64,000 bases of DNA, from the NCBI GenBank assembly GCA_013365365.1, contig JABVXU010000219.1, positions 1 through 64,000 of the forward strand, read 5' to 3'. Position 1 is the first letter of the stretch; every line of letters begins with the position of its first letter. The position numbers and the translations under genes are program-made. The notes beneath the pieces were generated by a model. That model had not been told where the DNA came from and ran no database searches. It saw only the letters and a program-made list of their open reading frames with translations. This DNA comes from Cruorifilaria tuberocauda. Taxonomy: Eukaryota; Nematoda; Chromadorea; Rhabditida; Onchocercidae. Of the stretch, positions 1 to 13,500 are shown piece after piece.

Positions 1-1088
1 GTGTATGTGTGTATGTGTGTGTCTTTAAATGACTCGATGCTGAGAAGGGGGAATTAAATTGAAATTGAATAAAAATGAGAGGGAAGGTAGTAGTGTTGTG
101 TGCTGGAAGGGGACGCTTGCGTTTGGGTTTTCAATCGGAAATTGTAAAATTGCTGTTCTCGTGGTGTGTTGCCTTGACTTCACTACTGCTTCTTCTAGCT
201 ATTATCATTTTTCCTATATTGATAGGATGATTAAATTTTAAATTTCAAATATATATTACCCATTGGTCATTATTATTATTATTAGCTCAGTTGATATTTC
301 AATTTAATTAAGGCTGTTAAAGATTTCCTATAATGAAAATTTTATGTATCAAATGAGATTATTATAGTTTTTGCTATATGGATGATATTGATAAGTATAA
401 TTTTTGCTATATTGATGATATTGATAAGTATAATTTTTGCTATATTGATGATATTGATAAGTATAATTTTTGCTACATTGATGATATTGATAAGTATAAT
501 TTTTGCTATATTGATATTGATAAGTATAGTTTTTCCTATATTGATATTGATAAAGGTTAGTATTCAGTGAAAGGATAGACATTTGATATTATTCCATAGA
601 ATTTTATATAATTCATATATTCAGATATAAAACATTCGTAGTAATGGTGTTAGGATTTGATACAATGATAATTTTATGTGCCTAATGTGATTATATAATT
701 TTTGCTATATTGATATTGATAAAATTTAAATTTCAATTATATCAGCCATTGATTAGTGTTCAGTGATAGGGAAAGAATAAGCATTTAATATAATTTGATA
801 GAATTTTATATCATTCATATCTTCATATAAAACATTTGTAATAATGATATTAAGATTTTATACGGTGAATATTTTATGTACCTAATGAGATATATAATTT
901 TAATTTGATATTAGTGCACGTCATTTGTGTAAAGCTTTTTATATCTAAATGGAATATATAATTTTAATTTTGATATTAATAGTAACTCTTTTATTATGTG
1001 CTTTTCGTTATGTGTTTGTTAATTATATGCATTTAGTATTTTATTTATTTAAGGTATAAGAAATCAACGGTGATTGGCAATTGCAAGT
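1..1088. other. Upstream region of the first BED-finger gene
   Basis: AT-rich non-coding DNA. It opens with a short GT-rich microsatellite (about 1-24), carries the 33-base tandem array at 368-553, and then a diverged echo of the same motif near 690-730. No conserved coding segment was seen; the open frames across the array exist only because the repeat unit is 33 bases long. Confidence 0.6.
368..553. repeat. 33-base tandem repeat array
   Basis: Four near-identical 33-base units start at about 368, 401, 434 and 467, followed by two shortened 27-base units (500-553) that lack one GAT GAT step. The unit contains TTTTTGCTATATTGATGATA followed by TTGATAAGTATAA. Because 33 is a multiple of three, several frames stay open on both strands, giving spurious repetitive ORFs. 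Confidence 0.9.
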
Positions 1089-3933
1089 ATGAATATGTTT
1101 AATGATATTAAAGATGAATTACATGGTCAAGAGCAGGATGTAGCAGAAGCAACAGCTACAGCAAATACTCTTGCTGATATTTCTACATTGATAACTCAGC
1201 AGAGTAAGCATTATAATGATGGTAGACTTGGAGTGACAGAAACCAATGAAAAAAGTTAGTTAAATAATATTAATTTGTTATTTATATTATTACGTTAACT
1301 TAATTTTCGTTAACTTAAATTAGGAAATTTATGAATTTATATTATTTGAAATTGAATCCTTTCATATCTTCGAATGATTTGTTTTTTTATTATCATTTCT
1401 AATTAGCTGCGTCTTGAAAGTCTTTGAAAAATAGAATAGTTGGTTTTTGATCGGTTAAAATTATAAAAATTTTTTAAATCGAATGATTTTTTTTAGGACC
1501 AAGACGTGGTCGTGTAGCCGAACATCCATGCTGGGAATTGGTGCAACGAGTTGATGAACATAATTGTATGATTTGTAGAATATGTTCGAAAGTGGTAAAA
1601 TGTTTGAATACCCGGAATGCAATGCAGCACTTTAGTAGTTGTCACCCGCAGGTGAGTTAAAAACTTTTTTCCTTGTGACAAAGAAAATTGACTGCTAGCG
1701 GCTGGAGCATAAACATCTAAAATTATTCTAGGGGTTGATTTCTTAGAGCAAGAAAATAAGATTACTTCTTTTTTAAATATTAGAAAAGTGATTGAATAAG
1801 CTATTAATTTCTGATTTAATCTGAGATTGGTAAAAAAGAAGCATAAGTATCCTTTCTTTTTTCATGAGATTTCATTTATTAAAGTTATACAAATGAATAT
1901 TACAAGTAGTTTTAGATTGCTGTTGAACTTGATCAATCGTGGCAAATGAAATTGCAACTTAAAGCTGATTTCAATCGTATATCCTCTGAAACCTCATTAT
2001 TCCGTAAATTAATTTTGTTATTTCTTTAGGAACAAAGTGCAGTTACGCGATCCAGATAAAGAAATAAATTTCATTGACTTTTAATGAATCATGAAAGCGC
2101 TCTTGATTTATTACAATGTTGAATTTTTTACAACAATTTCTCAGTTTGATCTTCAGATAAAAGTATGTGGAAAAGGCGTGGTCGTGCTGCTGAACATCCG
2201 AGCTGGCGTTATTTTTGTCGAATTAATCGCAAAAGTTCGAACTGTAAATTGTGTGGTGTGCATGTGGCGTATGCTTGCTCTGGCAATTTGATGAAACATT
2301 TAAAGTCTAGACATCTTGCAGAATTTGCCATAACTCAACGAGAATGGGAAGAAATTCTTAAGGTTATCTTTAAAGTAATTTACTTTTTAGTAGATGGTTT
2401 GAGAAATAGTATTATGATTCTTTGAAATACTAATGAAATAAACATATTATCTTTGGATTCTTCCTTACGACAAAATCCAGTTATTCTCAGTTTCGTCAGA
2501 TTATTGGGTAAATTTTACTGAAAATAAATTAACCGTAGTTATTTTACCATTCAATAATTTCAGAGAAAGAAACAACTTTGTGAATTGCGATTAAAAGTAA
2601 GTTCTAATGTATCTGGTTCTGAAGAGCAATCACCATCAAACTTCTTATCTTACGATTACGACGATGAACAAGATGAAGGTTTGGGTGGAGATGGAATTGA
2701 AGGCGAAGAAGATGGCAAGTTATTGAAATTATTTTCTCTTTGATAGAATTAGAAACAATAGATGATGAGTTCTTTACTTTTGTTTGAATTAGTGTATTTT
2801 TTTCTTAGATTATTCTTTCCAGGTAATATGGAATTATTTGAACAGAGCAACGGAAATGAGAATGATGGTTCAGCATCTAATGGTATTGTTTTCCTCTGAT
2901 GTATCCTTTAGAACCTTTTTTTGACAAATTTCAGATTCATTTTTGTTCTATCTCCATTTGTAAGTATTGGGATTCTACCATTCTGAACATTATAATTTTG
3001 CTTTTTTAGAGGCTGATTCAAAATTAGATGATTTTGATGGTCAAACAACCGCTGAGCAGCATGATGCAGCACGTGAACCTTCTATTGCAAGTGATGCAAA
3101 AATAACGGATGTTAGTGAAACTGCAAACAGGATTCTGCAGTCTATTGGTTTTTCATCTCATCCACCTAAATCACCATCACCTGTTAGTTTCTTTTCGTTT
3201 TTGAGGTGTTTTTGCACCATGTATTATGTGATAAATTTAGAAAATTTCTCCTGGAATGCGTTGTTCCTATTTTCTATTTTTAAAAACTTTACCATACATT
3301 TAATTCAATATTAAGTATTAAATTTTTTCAAGTCTCATGATACCAAAATTATCAAATACCCATGTTATGAGGGATTGCTCAAGTAGATTCTTGTCGAAAT
3401 AAAGATTTTTGCTGATCGCAAGAAGGAATGTATTTTAGGGATTGCAGCAGCAAGGATCATGGCTTTCACAGACCTCTTTGGATACAAAAAATGACGCATT
3501 TAGAAGACGTATCAGCTTTTTTGGTGATTCTTATAATTTTTCTTGATTTCATATTTCATGATTTGTTTGTTCCAAGACTTGAAATAATTTTGTGAATTTG
3601 GAAATTTTCTTTCTTTTAGGAAGCAGTAGGCTAATGCTTACCATTTTTTCACCTAGTAGAAAGAGGAAAGACTTTTGTAAATAATGCAAGTAATTGAGGA
3701 ATAGAATGTATGATTTCATTTCAAAATTCAAATTTTCAAAAATTCGATTTCTTCTTGAAGTTGCCGTAGCTTTATTGTTTTTTTCAGTAAATGGTTTAGC
3801 GGAGGATTTGGTATCATTCCCAATGGAGAAATCACTATTGTGTATGCGTCAGATTCGAAAATACATGGATGAAAAGTTAATTGGATTGGAAGGAAGTATA
3901 CAAAATTCAGAAGTAGACACTAACGTTACTTAA
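1089..3933 (+). CDS. BED-type zinc finger protein, paralogue A (9 exons)
   Basis: Predicted exons 1089-1221, 1497-1651, 1916-2003, 2157-2362, 2564-2714, 2823-2882, 3010-3182, 3439-3523 and 3788-3933 keep one frame and give about 398 residues. Exon 1 holds an Ala/Thr-rich stretch EATATANTLADIS shared with the next gene. Exon 2 carries a first finger (CMICRIC, then HFSSCH); exon 4 carries a clearer BED finger with aromatic WRYF, CKLC and HLKSRH, i.e. C-x2-C...H-x4-H. An acidic stretch (YDYDDEQDE) and a Ser-rich linker follow. The C-terminus has a conserved helix-like block (FPMEKSLLCMRQIRKYMDE) that faintly recalls a BESS motif. BED fingers bind DNA, so a nuclear regulator is inferred. The intron after 2714 appears to start with GC. 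The start was taken as the first ATG before the shared exon-1 block. Confidence 0.8.
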
Positions 3934-5229
3934 TAATCTTTCCTTACGAAATTTTATGTCAATGTGGCTGTAATTTATATGTTAAGTGCTTGTTTGATTA
4001 ATGAACTCATGATGTGGCCCAAAGTTAGCTAGTCTATTTACTTCAATCTGCATGAAATTCAACTCATTTATTTATTAATATGTATATATGAAACATATTA
4101 TTTTTTTCGGAGACGAGGAATTCTATTGAAGAATTCTTATTAGGGAGCTGACTATAGGAATATAAATTTATAAATGCGCTTTCGAAAAAATATCTTGAGT
4201 GATTTCTTTATTCATAATGTGATATGAATGATTCTTGTGACAATTCAGTCAGACATTCCTAATTACATATTTATTGTTTTGTGGAAATTTATGTTCTTTA
4301 TGATGGTATTTGTTGAATATCTGAGATGCTGTTCACCGGGAAAGACTTTTCCCTGGTTACATCGGCTAAATATTCCTTAAAGAAGCCAGTGAAGTTGAAT
4401 ATCAAAATATAGCTTCGTTATTCACTTTTTGAGACATTGTATTTGAGTTGATTAGTTGTAGGATGTTGTAAATATGGCGTGTTATACATACCATACCTCA
4501 AAGTTTTTTATGTTTTTTGTATTTATTGTAATCTCAAATTTTAATGACCGAATCTTTCTGAAACTCGTAGCATTCAAATTTATTTGTATGAACTTTCGAA
4601 TTTGTTTGATTTATTTTTTCCATTGAATCCATCTTTTTGTTATAATGGAAATTCGTATATTTACATTGTATTTTCTTAATATATTATTAATATTGAGACT
4701 GTAATGAAACCGTTTTTGATCTGACATTTTATAGTCTAACCCAAATTACCAATGCATGAAGTACGAAGAAATTATTAAAAATGGTTTAATTGAATAATAA
4801 GAGGTGATATGAACGTGACTGTTAATGATTTTTTATTTACCGCAGATATTTTTCATTTTCTCGAGATCCCTCGAATACTTTGGACCAGTCTAACGTGCGT
4901 GTCGGTGTTGAGTAATCGAAACACAAGTTGAAATAGTAGTTTTCACGTTGGTTAGTCACTTGGGCCGCAATTATTCATTCGATTGTTTTGCGTTATTGCT
5001 CGGATTCTGGATTAATTTTAGTAGTTTCGATTTCGAGCTAATCTTATATTTTGCTTCCATCCTGAGAGCCATAAAATTAAACAGTGATCTCACCTTTACG
5101 ATAGTTTTAAATTCTATCCGTTTGTTTTACTCAAAATATCATCGATTGATTGCTTGAGAACAATGCTAATTTTATAAAATAACGAACATCTAGTAATTCC
5201 TGCTGATTGAATTAGCAAAAATTTATTTA
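3934..5229. other. Spacer between the two BED-finger paralogues
   Basis: About 1.3 kb of AT-rich DNA between the stop of paralogue A and the start of paralogue B. It should hold the 3' UTR of the first gene and the promoter of the second. An open frame at 4948-5157 has no resemblance to either paralogue. I see no repeat or other gene. Confidence 0.55.
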
Positions 5230-7769
5230 ATGGATCTCGATCCGAATAGCTTTGCTTCACAACAACAAAACATTGATTCATCCGCATTTATCATCAAGCG
5301 AGATCCCGAGAAAACGTTCGCTTTAGTAGAAGCAACAGCGACTGCTAATGCTTTAGCAGATATATCAGCTATAATATCGCAGCAATTTACAGGTCAAAGC
5401 GACAACTCCGAAGATGGTTGGTTGTCTTTACTGTATGTTTAATCAATTGTTACATCTGTTTTAACTATCTGTTATCTTCTTATATATATTTATAATGCTC
5501 TAAGTTAACTAGCCGATCGATGATATTATTTCGTTTTCTATTTCCAAACAGTTTAAAACGTAGGTAACGAGATTCTTTTCCTTTCGAAATAATGGTAATA
5601 TAAGATCAAGAAAAATACTCTTTAGTTAATCATGAAACACTTTCTTCATCTTTACCCTTTACGGTAGAAATGTTTTAAGTTATTTCTGTTATTAGAATAT
5701 AATGGAAAGATATTATCTAGAAATTTTTTCGACTGGAGATCATCTAGTATTTTTATAATATTGAATGATCGTTCATCGCTGCATCAGGAATTCTAGGAGC
5801 AACTCGTGATCCGGATCATCCATGTTGGGATTACGTGCATAAATCTGAAGATCTTGATTCTATGGTTTGTCGTGTTTGTACACAACGGATCAAACCGATC
5901 GATGTTCAAAAAGCCATGGAGCATTTTATAAGTTGTCATCCTCAGGTATGTTTTTTTAATTTTGGCTCATACAAAATACTGTAATGCTGATTAATTTGGA
6001 AAAGATTACCAATATACAGTTTTGATAAACCGTTTGACTGATTTAGTATGAATGTTTATGTTCATTCTGGTATCTAAGATATTAAGATTGCGTTAGTAAT
6101 ACAGCAGAAAGTTATCAGTATATGTCGGAAATGGGGGAAGAGATGGAATCATTTTAGAATTTCTTAACTCATCACTTTTTGGCAGAAACAAATGCAAATT
6201 TTGTTTTTCAGATTGCTGCCGAGTTTGAGCAATCATGGCAGATGAAATTACAGTTAAAATCATCAGTTAGTCGACCAGCCGATGAGCCATTATCTTCCAA
6301 AGAAGGTTCCGAAAGACGAGGAGGACATGGAACTGAACATCCATGTTGGCGCTATTTCACCCGCAATCGAAAAAGCGCTGATTGTAGGATGTGCGGTACA
6401 CATGTTGCCTACGCATGTTCTGGAAATTTGATGAGGCATTTAAGATCACGACATATCTCTGAATCTGTAATTACTCAAAAAGAATGGGAAGAAATTCAAA
6501 AAGTACACTTTTTTGATCTTAATGACGGAGTAATCTGTGAAATAATGAAGTAACTTTTCATACTATGTTACTTTTTAACCATGAACATACATTTTTCGTT
6601 TACCTAAGTGATAGAGGCAATATATTAAGTAATTATAGAAAAAGATGATCAAATATATTATCAATAAGAGAAAATTTATAAACTGGAACAAGCCATCAAT
6701 TTTTTTATAGAATCATAAGCTAGATCCTTTATTTTCTGAATAAAAGTAAAATCTTGCTATTGCTTAGTTTATATTTCAGAGGAAAAAACAATTATGTGAA
6801 CTAAGGATGCTGGCTACTGCAAATGCCTGCGGTTCAGAAGAGCAATCTCACTCAAACACTGTCTCGTATGCGTATGTTGATGAGGAACAGGACGGAGGTA
6901 TGGCTGGAGCTGGAGAAGAGTACGATGGTATGTACAGTTTGTGGCTCTAAAAAATATTTTGAGGAAAGCAAAAGTAAAGAATATCGAGAAGTGTAGTTAA
7001 TTTATTTCTGATATAGTTTCAGGCATTGTTGAAAGTGATGAACAGAGATACAGGAAAGAAAGCAGTGTTTCTTCATCCATTGGTATGTCTTCCTGTAATT
7101 AGTTGCTGCTGTAAATGAAAGTTTTGTTTTATTTTCTTATTATAAATTGTGAATTATTTGAAAATAGGTATATCAGAAACATTTTTTCAGCGAATGATGT
7201 AAAAGTGAACGGAAGTAATGATGCTACTAGCAGGAATGCGCAAACATTTGCTAGCACGCAAAATGCTTCTTTTGAAGGGATATCCCCGGTATATTTTTGA
7301 AAATAATGATTTCAGATTCTTGTATTTGCATGAATTTTCTTGAATATATGATAAGTTGCGAATTACCGATGTTTAATACTGTTACAGAAACATCAGCAAA
7401 ATTCTGGTCCTTTATCGGGCGGTGGTCGTTCGCGAGTTTCCAGTACTGGAAGAAATGCAGCTTTTCAAAAACGCATAAATTCTTTTGGTAAGTCATTTTA
7501 CAATAGAGAACTTTATCATTATTCCAATGTACATTTAAGGCAGAGTTTGAATTCTGATAATTACAAACATTTCTCATTTTCCGTTTTTTAAATTTTAATC
7601 CACTGTAATTCTTGGCTTTGCAGTTAGTGGACTCGCGGAAGAATTATCATCATTTCCGATGCAAAAATCATTGATCTGCATGCGACGAATCAGGAAATTC
7701 ATGGATGAACAGTTGCTGGAGTTGGACGAAGTAACTCAAATTTTTGAAGATGATGCTGGGATATTGTGA
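5230..7769 (+). CDS. BED-type zinc finger protein, paralogue B (8 exons)
   Basis: Predicted exons 5230-5416, 5797-5945, 6212-6502, 6780-6927, 7023-7082, 7191-7288, 7388-7487 and 7624-7769 give about 392 residues. The order of parts matches the upstream paralogue: EATATANALADIS, first finger (CRVC with HFISCH), IAAEFEQSWQMKLQLK, second BED finger (WRYF, CRMC, HLRSRH, then ITQKEWEEI), RKKQLCELR, an acidic and Ser-rich linker, and a C-terminal block FPMQKSLICMRRIRKFMDE. The last exon is 146 bases in both copies. Here the exon with the second finger is one 291-base piece, whereas paralogue A splits it with an intron. The start lies on an ATG followed by an N-terminal extension absent from copy A. 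Nuclear DNA binding is inferred from the BED family. Confidence 0.82.
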
Positions 7770-8170
7770 TACTTGAAAAGTATTTCATGTATGATATGAA
7801 AACATTATTGCTTTTAGGATGATTAAAAGCACGCTAGAAAAAATTAGACGTTAGTATTTATATTTTTATTATATTATATTATATATATTAGTATTTACTA
7901 TATTATACTAACTTTGCATTGCCTTTCGTGTAATATCAAGAAGCTTGTCCAAATATTGCTGCAGTTCTGTGCATGAAAGGTAATATACATGAATGAATGA
8001 TATTTAAACACTTCTGAACTACTGTTTTGTTATTCAAATTTAGAATAATTTGACTGAAAAGAGAGAAGTGCATGATGTGCCAAGGTTTCTAAAAATTTGT
8101 GGAATAAATAGTTCTTACATCACCGATAACAAATTACTGTATTTTATAAAACAGTAGGATGATGTTTCAG

Positions 8171-8225
8171 CTCTCTCTCTCTCTCTTTCTCTCTCTCTCG
8201 CTCTCTCGCTCTCTCTCTCTCTCTC
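8171..8225. repeat. CT/GA microsatellite
   Basis: An almost pure (CT)n tract broken by a few TTT and CG substitutions. Confidence 0.95.
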
Positions 8226-10208
8226 AAATATAGATCATTTAAATGTTAGCTAAATATTGATAAATTTTATCAAGTTTCCATTAGGCATGGTTTTTATTCT
8301 ATGTGAAATTTTCAAAAAGTTTTGTAAATATGGATTTTATCTTTTACATCTTTGTTTTATCTACTGCCGCATTTTTTGCATTTTTTACTAGTCATTTGTC
8401 TGGGATAGATGTTTTAATTAGATATTAAGTTATGAATTGATTGTTTCAGTTATTTTCCTGTGATTCCTGTGGTGTTTAGCTCTCCGATAGGGAATTTTAA
8501 TTCATTTGTTTAAATAATGTTTCTTTTGTTTGTATATATCGCTTCTTGAACTGATTTAAATTTGTACATTACTCCTGTTTTTTCTCTCCCACGACATTCT
8601 ATTTATTAAATATTGTGATGCAAAGTAAAAGAATTCCCACTAATAGGTCGACCGGGTTGATCAGGCGGATTTTAAGTTTATCATTGAAATTTCATCATGC
8701 TAATGGAGTATAAAAAAAAACGCTTAAGGTTCTGAATTGTTATAGAAGCTAGTAAGAAGTGAAAAATATATAAAAATGGAAAATGTAAAATTTTTTTGAT
8801 TATTACCAAGAAAAAAATCATGATTGTGGAAATAGTGAAAGTTTTATAATGCCATTCTCCATCAAAATTTTTACAATTGATAGTAGGCTATAACGATCTG
8901 TCATCTCTTAACGAAGTATTCAAAATATTGATCTGTTGATCAGATTATTTTATAACTATCATGAATGACTATATCGATGCTAATCATGATTTAAAGTTAA
9001 GTCCATTGGATGATGGGAAATTGGAGATTTGAACAATCGATATATATATATTAATTATAATTGCTATAATAATATTAGAGTTATCTTGTATTCTCGGAGA
9101 AGTGATTGATCCATAGGTTGAATGTTATCACTTACCTTTCTTACTAGGCGGCATTATTTGCCCTACCAATTTATCTACAATGCATTCATCATTAACATGA
9201 AAGGCTCTACTGATTACTCTTAAACATTCTTACTGTTATTTTTCTTTTACCTAAATCATATATCAACTTAATCATATTTATTACCTTAATTATGAATCTA
9301 TTTAAATTTATTTTTTTCTAAAAATTAGTTATATTTTCTTTTTCTAAATACTTATTAATTAGATTTTAAGTATAAAATTGCAATTAAGTAATTGTAATTT
9401 AATTATGATTAAGTAATGATTGAGTAACAAATGTAATTGAGCTGAATTTATATCTGTAAGTGAAGAGAAATGAAGATATGATTTTGATCTTTTCGTCTGA
9501 TATTCAATAAATAAAGTATAATGATATGTCGTAGAGGAGAAAGTTATGTAATTTTTGAAATTTCAAAAATTGAAATTTTAAACGTCAAGTTGAATTTTTA
9601 ATTCAAAATTAAAATTATTTTCAAATATTTTAATTGGGATAAAAGGAAGAAAATTAGGAATGAAAAATGAATCTTTAAGTATCATATTAAGTAACATAAG
9701 TTTAAGTATTATAAGCTTATCTTTTCTTCGCTATCTTTATCATATTAAATATTGTAAGATTTTTGTTATATTAAGTTTCATAAGCTTATCTATTCTTATC
9801 GATATCGTTTCTTTTTTTTTATAGATATCATTCAACTTCATTTCTCTCAAAGGACGACAATCAATATTTATTTTTGATATGCGACAACTTAACCATTTTA
9901 TTTTTCCACCATCTCTGGTTATTCGTTTTCATTTACATTTATTTAAAATTGAAAAATTTTTTGAGAAAGAAAAGCCATGAAAAAAGTGTATGATAAATAT
10001 ATTTAATCATTTAAATTAATAAATCATTGAAATTTCTCACAATGATTTACTGATAAGTTATTTAAATATGCGGAAAAAAGAGTATTTATCATTTATCATT
10101 TCATCATGCTGCTTTTTTTTAGTGATAAATTTATCATGTATCGCTTAAATATAATAAAATTGCATTTAATTTAAGAAAAAAAATGATATAAAAGGAAATA
10201 TTAAGAAT

Positions 10209-10493
10209 TACTAATTATTAATTACTGATAATAGTAACTAATTATTAATTACTAATAATTTGAATTTTTCTACAGTAATCCCTACAGTACATTACAGTAA
10301 TCTACTAATTATTAATTACTAATAATAGTAACTAATTATTAATTACTACTAATTTGAATTTTTTTCTACAGTAATGCCTACAGTACATTACAGTAATCTA
10401 CTAATTATTAATTACTAATAATAGTTACTAATTATTAACTACTAATAATTTGAATTTTTTTCCACAGTAATGCCTACAGTACATTACAGTAAT
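10209..10493. repeat. Three-copy ~95-base tandem repeat
   Basis: Units begin at about 10209, 10304 and 10400. Each runs from ACTAATTATTAATTACTAAT through a T-rich stretch to a conserved CTACAGTACATTACAGTAAT ending. The array stops about 60 bases before the acceptor of the first visible exon of the next gene. Confidence 0.9.
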
Positions 10494-10553
10494 GATTTTT
10501 TTACTTAATTAGTAATTAATTACTCTTAGTGATTTTTTTTCTTTTACCTTTAG

Positions 10554-13500
10554 AAATGCCGATTAAGTATCATAAAACGTGAGGTATGTCGATCATTAGC
10601 AAATGAAAGTGTACGAATTGATGATGGCTTAATTGAACGATGCATTGAAGTTGGCGTTGGCGCAGTTGGTACTTCAAGTCCTGTTCATTTAATTGGTGTT
10701 GCATACCATCTTTATAAGCAGCAACTTGAGGTACAATATGATAAATTTGATAAATGATAAGAATAGTGATAAATTTGATAAATGATAGGAATAATAATTT
10801 CATTCTCCGCCGTATTTCATAGTCGAGTGGTCTTGAAAAAGAACGTGCAGGACGTAAACATTTTGCGCTAAAATTTCTCGATGAAACAGTACCGGAAGCT
10901 GATCGAATTTTCTGTTATATTATGTATAAATTACCTGATGGAACAGTAAGTATGAATCTGTATTTCTGATTACAATAAAAAAAGAAAGCGACGAAAAATT
11001 CATAAAACAATCTGTGATTTCAATTTTTATAGATTGGAAGAAAAGCAGAAAATGATCAATATCAGATCAGTATATATTAACCTTTATAACTTTTAGAGAT
11101 AATCTTTATCGAAGGTTTAGAATAACATTTAGAAAATGTTATCAAAATGGATTATTGATTTTTAGAAAAGTAAAATTCATAATTGAATCAGATCATTATA
11201 TATTAAACTTTATAACCTTTATCGAAAGGTTGGAATATTATTCAGAAAATCTTATCAAAGTGGATTATTAATTTTGGGCAAACTAAAATTTATCATTTTT
11301 TTTTAACACAAAATTAATTAAATCAATCATTTATAGTTGCTTTCCTCATACAATTTAAGTCAAAATTTAATTGTTATTTTCAGCTTAATTTTGAATAATT
11401 ACTATTTGAACAACGAATGAGAAATTAACAATCCGAATAATGTTTATCAATAATTATAAGAAGTTTTCTTTTTTTTAATACCTACAGTAATACCTATAGT
11501 ACAGTATAATAATGAATTTTTTTCTTCTTAATATCTGAATACAGTAAATGAATCAAGCTAATATTCAGAAAATCTTATCAAAGTGGATTATTAATTTTGG
11601 GCAAACTAAAATTTATCATTTTTTTTTTAAAACAAAATTAATTAAATCAATCATTTATAGTTGCTTTCCTCATACAATTTAGGTTAAAATTTAATTGTTA
11701 TTTTCAGTTTAATTTTGAATAATTACTATTTGAACAATGAGTGAGAAATTAACAATCTGAATAATTTTTATCAATAATTATAAGAATCTTTTTTTTCTTA
11801 ATACCTACAGTAATACCTATAGTACAGTATAATAATGAATTTTTTTTTCTTAATATCTGAATACAGTAAATGAATCAAAAAGAAAAAAGTATGAAAAAAT
11901 TTCCAGCCAACGCCAACAAAGAAAATTCGTGAAGTTGTGAATGAAACAAAATGCGCCGATTTGGAAGAATGGAAAGAAAAAGCATATGCTTCATTTGCTG
12001 CAATACCGCCAGTTAAAATTGATATAAAAATCGTCCTACAAGATCTCTATATTGCATCATTACGATCGCTTACTTATAACGATTTTCATATGTTGAAAGA
12101 GAAGGATGTTTGTTTCTTTTCTTTAATTTAAATAATTCAATTAATATATGAAACTTCTGTTCTGTTTTATAATTGTACTTTACTTTAACTAATATGATAT
12201 TATTTTAATTTTAATTAGTATAAATTAATCAATATGATATTTATTTTAACCTTAATGAATAGGATTTGATTAATATGATATTATTCTAACTTTAATATGA
12301 TACGATATAAGACTGTATGACATAATTATAAAACTTCTGTTCTGTTTTATAATTGTACTTTACTTTAATTAATATGATATTATTTTAATTTTAATTAGTA
12401 TAAATCAATCAATATGATATTTATTTTAACCTTAATGAATAGGATTTGATTAATATGATATTATTCTAGCTTTAATATGATACGATATAAGACTGTATGA
12501 CATGATATATAAGAAGTGAGATTATGTTTTTATAGCAGATTATTAAAAAGATTAAGTATTACTTCTTGGTATTGAAATATCCGAGAAGGAACTTTTTAAC
12601 TTTCAACTTTAACTTCAATCTTTAACTTTTTCAACTTCAATATCATTCGTCGAAATTGTATGTTATTGTTTTTCTTTTTTTAGATTGATTGTTTGGTGGT
12701 TTACTCGGAATTTCTGGATTTCGGGTTTGATTTAAAAGGTTTACTTCCATTGTTTGATGATGAAACAATGATTATCATTCAGAATCCTTCAGTTCTTTCA
12801 ATTTCCATGGATATTTTCGCCCGAATACACAAATGGCGATGCAAGGGTAATTGCTTTCTATATGAGAATGATAAATTGATCAGATGATATTATGTGACGT
12901 TAAGTATAACAAAGTCAGATCAGATCAGATCAATAATGAAATGTTTTTTTTCAAATATTTTGCATTTGATCATCACCATAATCATCATTATCATCATCAT
13001 CGTCGTTATCGTCATCATCATCATTATATACTGATCAATGAGGAGAAATTTAATTTTGATGATTTTGAATAATTCATTAAATATTTCCCATAACATTGAA
13101 AATCTCACCTAAATATATAAAATATTTGATGACGAGAGAGAGAGAGAGAAGAAAAGATGAAATTATTTATTAAAATATAATTTTACTTCAAATTTTTTTA
13201 CAATGATTCTAAATTTCCCTCAATTCATCAATAAAGAAGAATTTGACAATAAAAGTAAGACATTGATAATCAATCAATAACTGATCAGTAATTATTTAAT
13301 GAATCAATTAACAATTAAATTGAATAGTATTTTTTTCCTGTTTTTTTGATTCAAAAAAAAATTTCGTTTAAAATGCGGAATTATAAGTTTGTATTTTTTT
13401 TTATTGAATGTTTTCTTAAAGTAATTCATGTATTGAATGCTGTATCTCCTAAAATACCGGATAAATCTTGAATGCATTTGCTTGGTTCCTGTATGATTAT

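Larger units (their letters stand above)
7770..10553. other. Intergenic or 5' intronic region with repeats
   Basis: Nearly 2.8 kb with no convincing exon. It holds a CT microsatellite (8171-8225), GATAA/TTATC-rich low-complexity DNA, the short palindromic run around 9550, and a three-copy 95-base repeat at 10209-10493. The missing first exon of the phosphatase-like gene should lie here or further upstream, but no ATG exon with a codon-boundary donor could be defended. Confidence 0.55.

Noticed and set aside
349..582. Tyr/Asn/Gln-rich and Ile/Asp-rich frames on both strands
   Set aside because: Produced by the 33-base tandem repeat; no splice or homology support.
8961..9032. Short ATG frame MNDYIDANHDLK as a possible first exon of the phosphatase-like gene
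   Set aside because: Its GT dinucleotides fall in phases that do not match the first visible exon, which needs a codon-boundary donor.
12884..13108. His-rich frame (DHHHNHHYHHHRR) and its Met/Ile antisense frame
   Set aside because: Arises from a CAT/ATC low-complexity stretch in an intron of the phosphatase-like gene.
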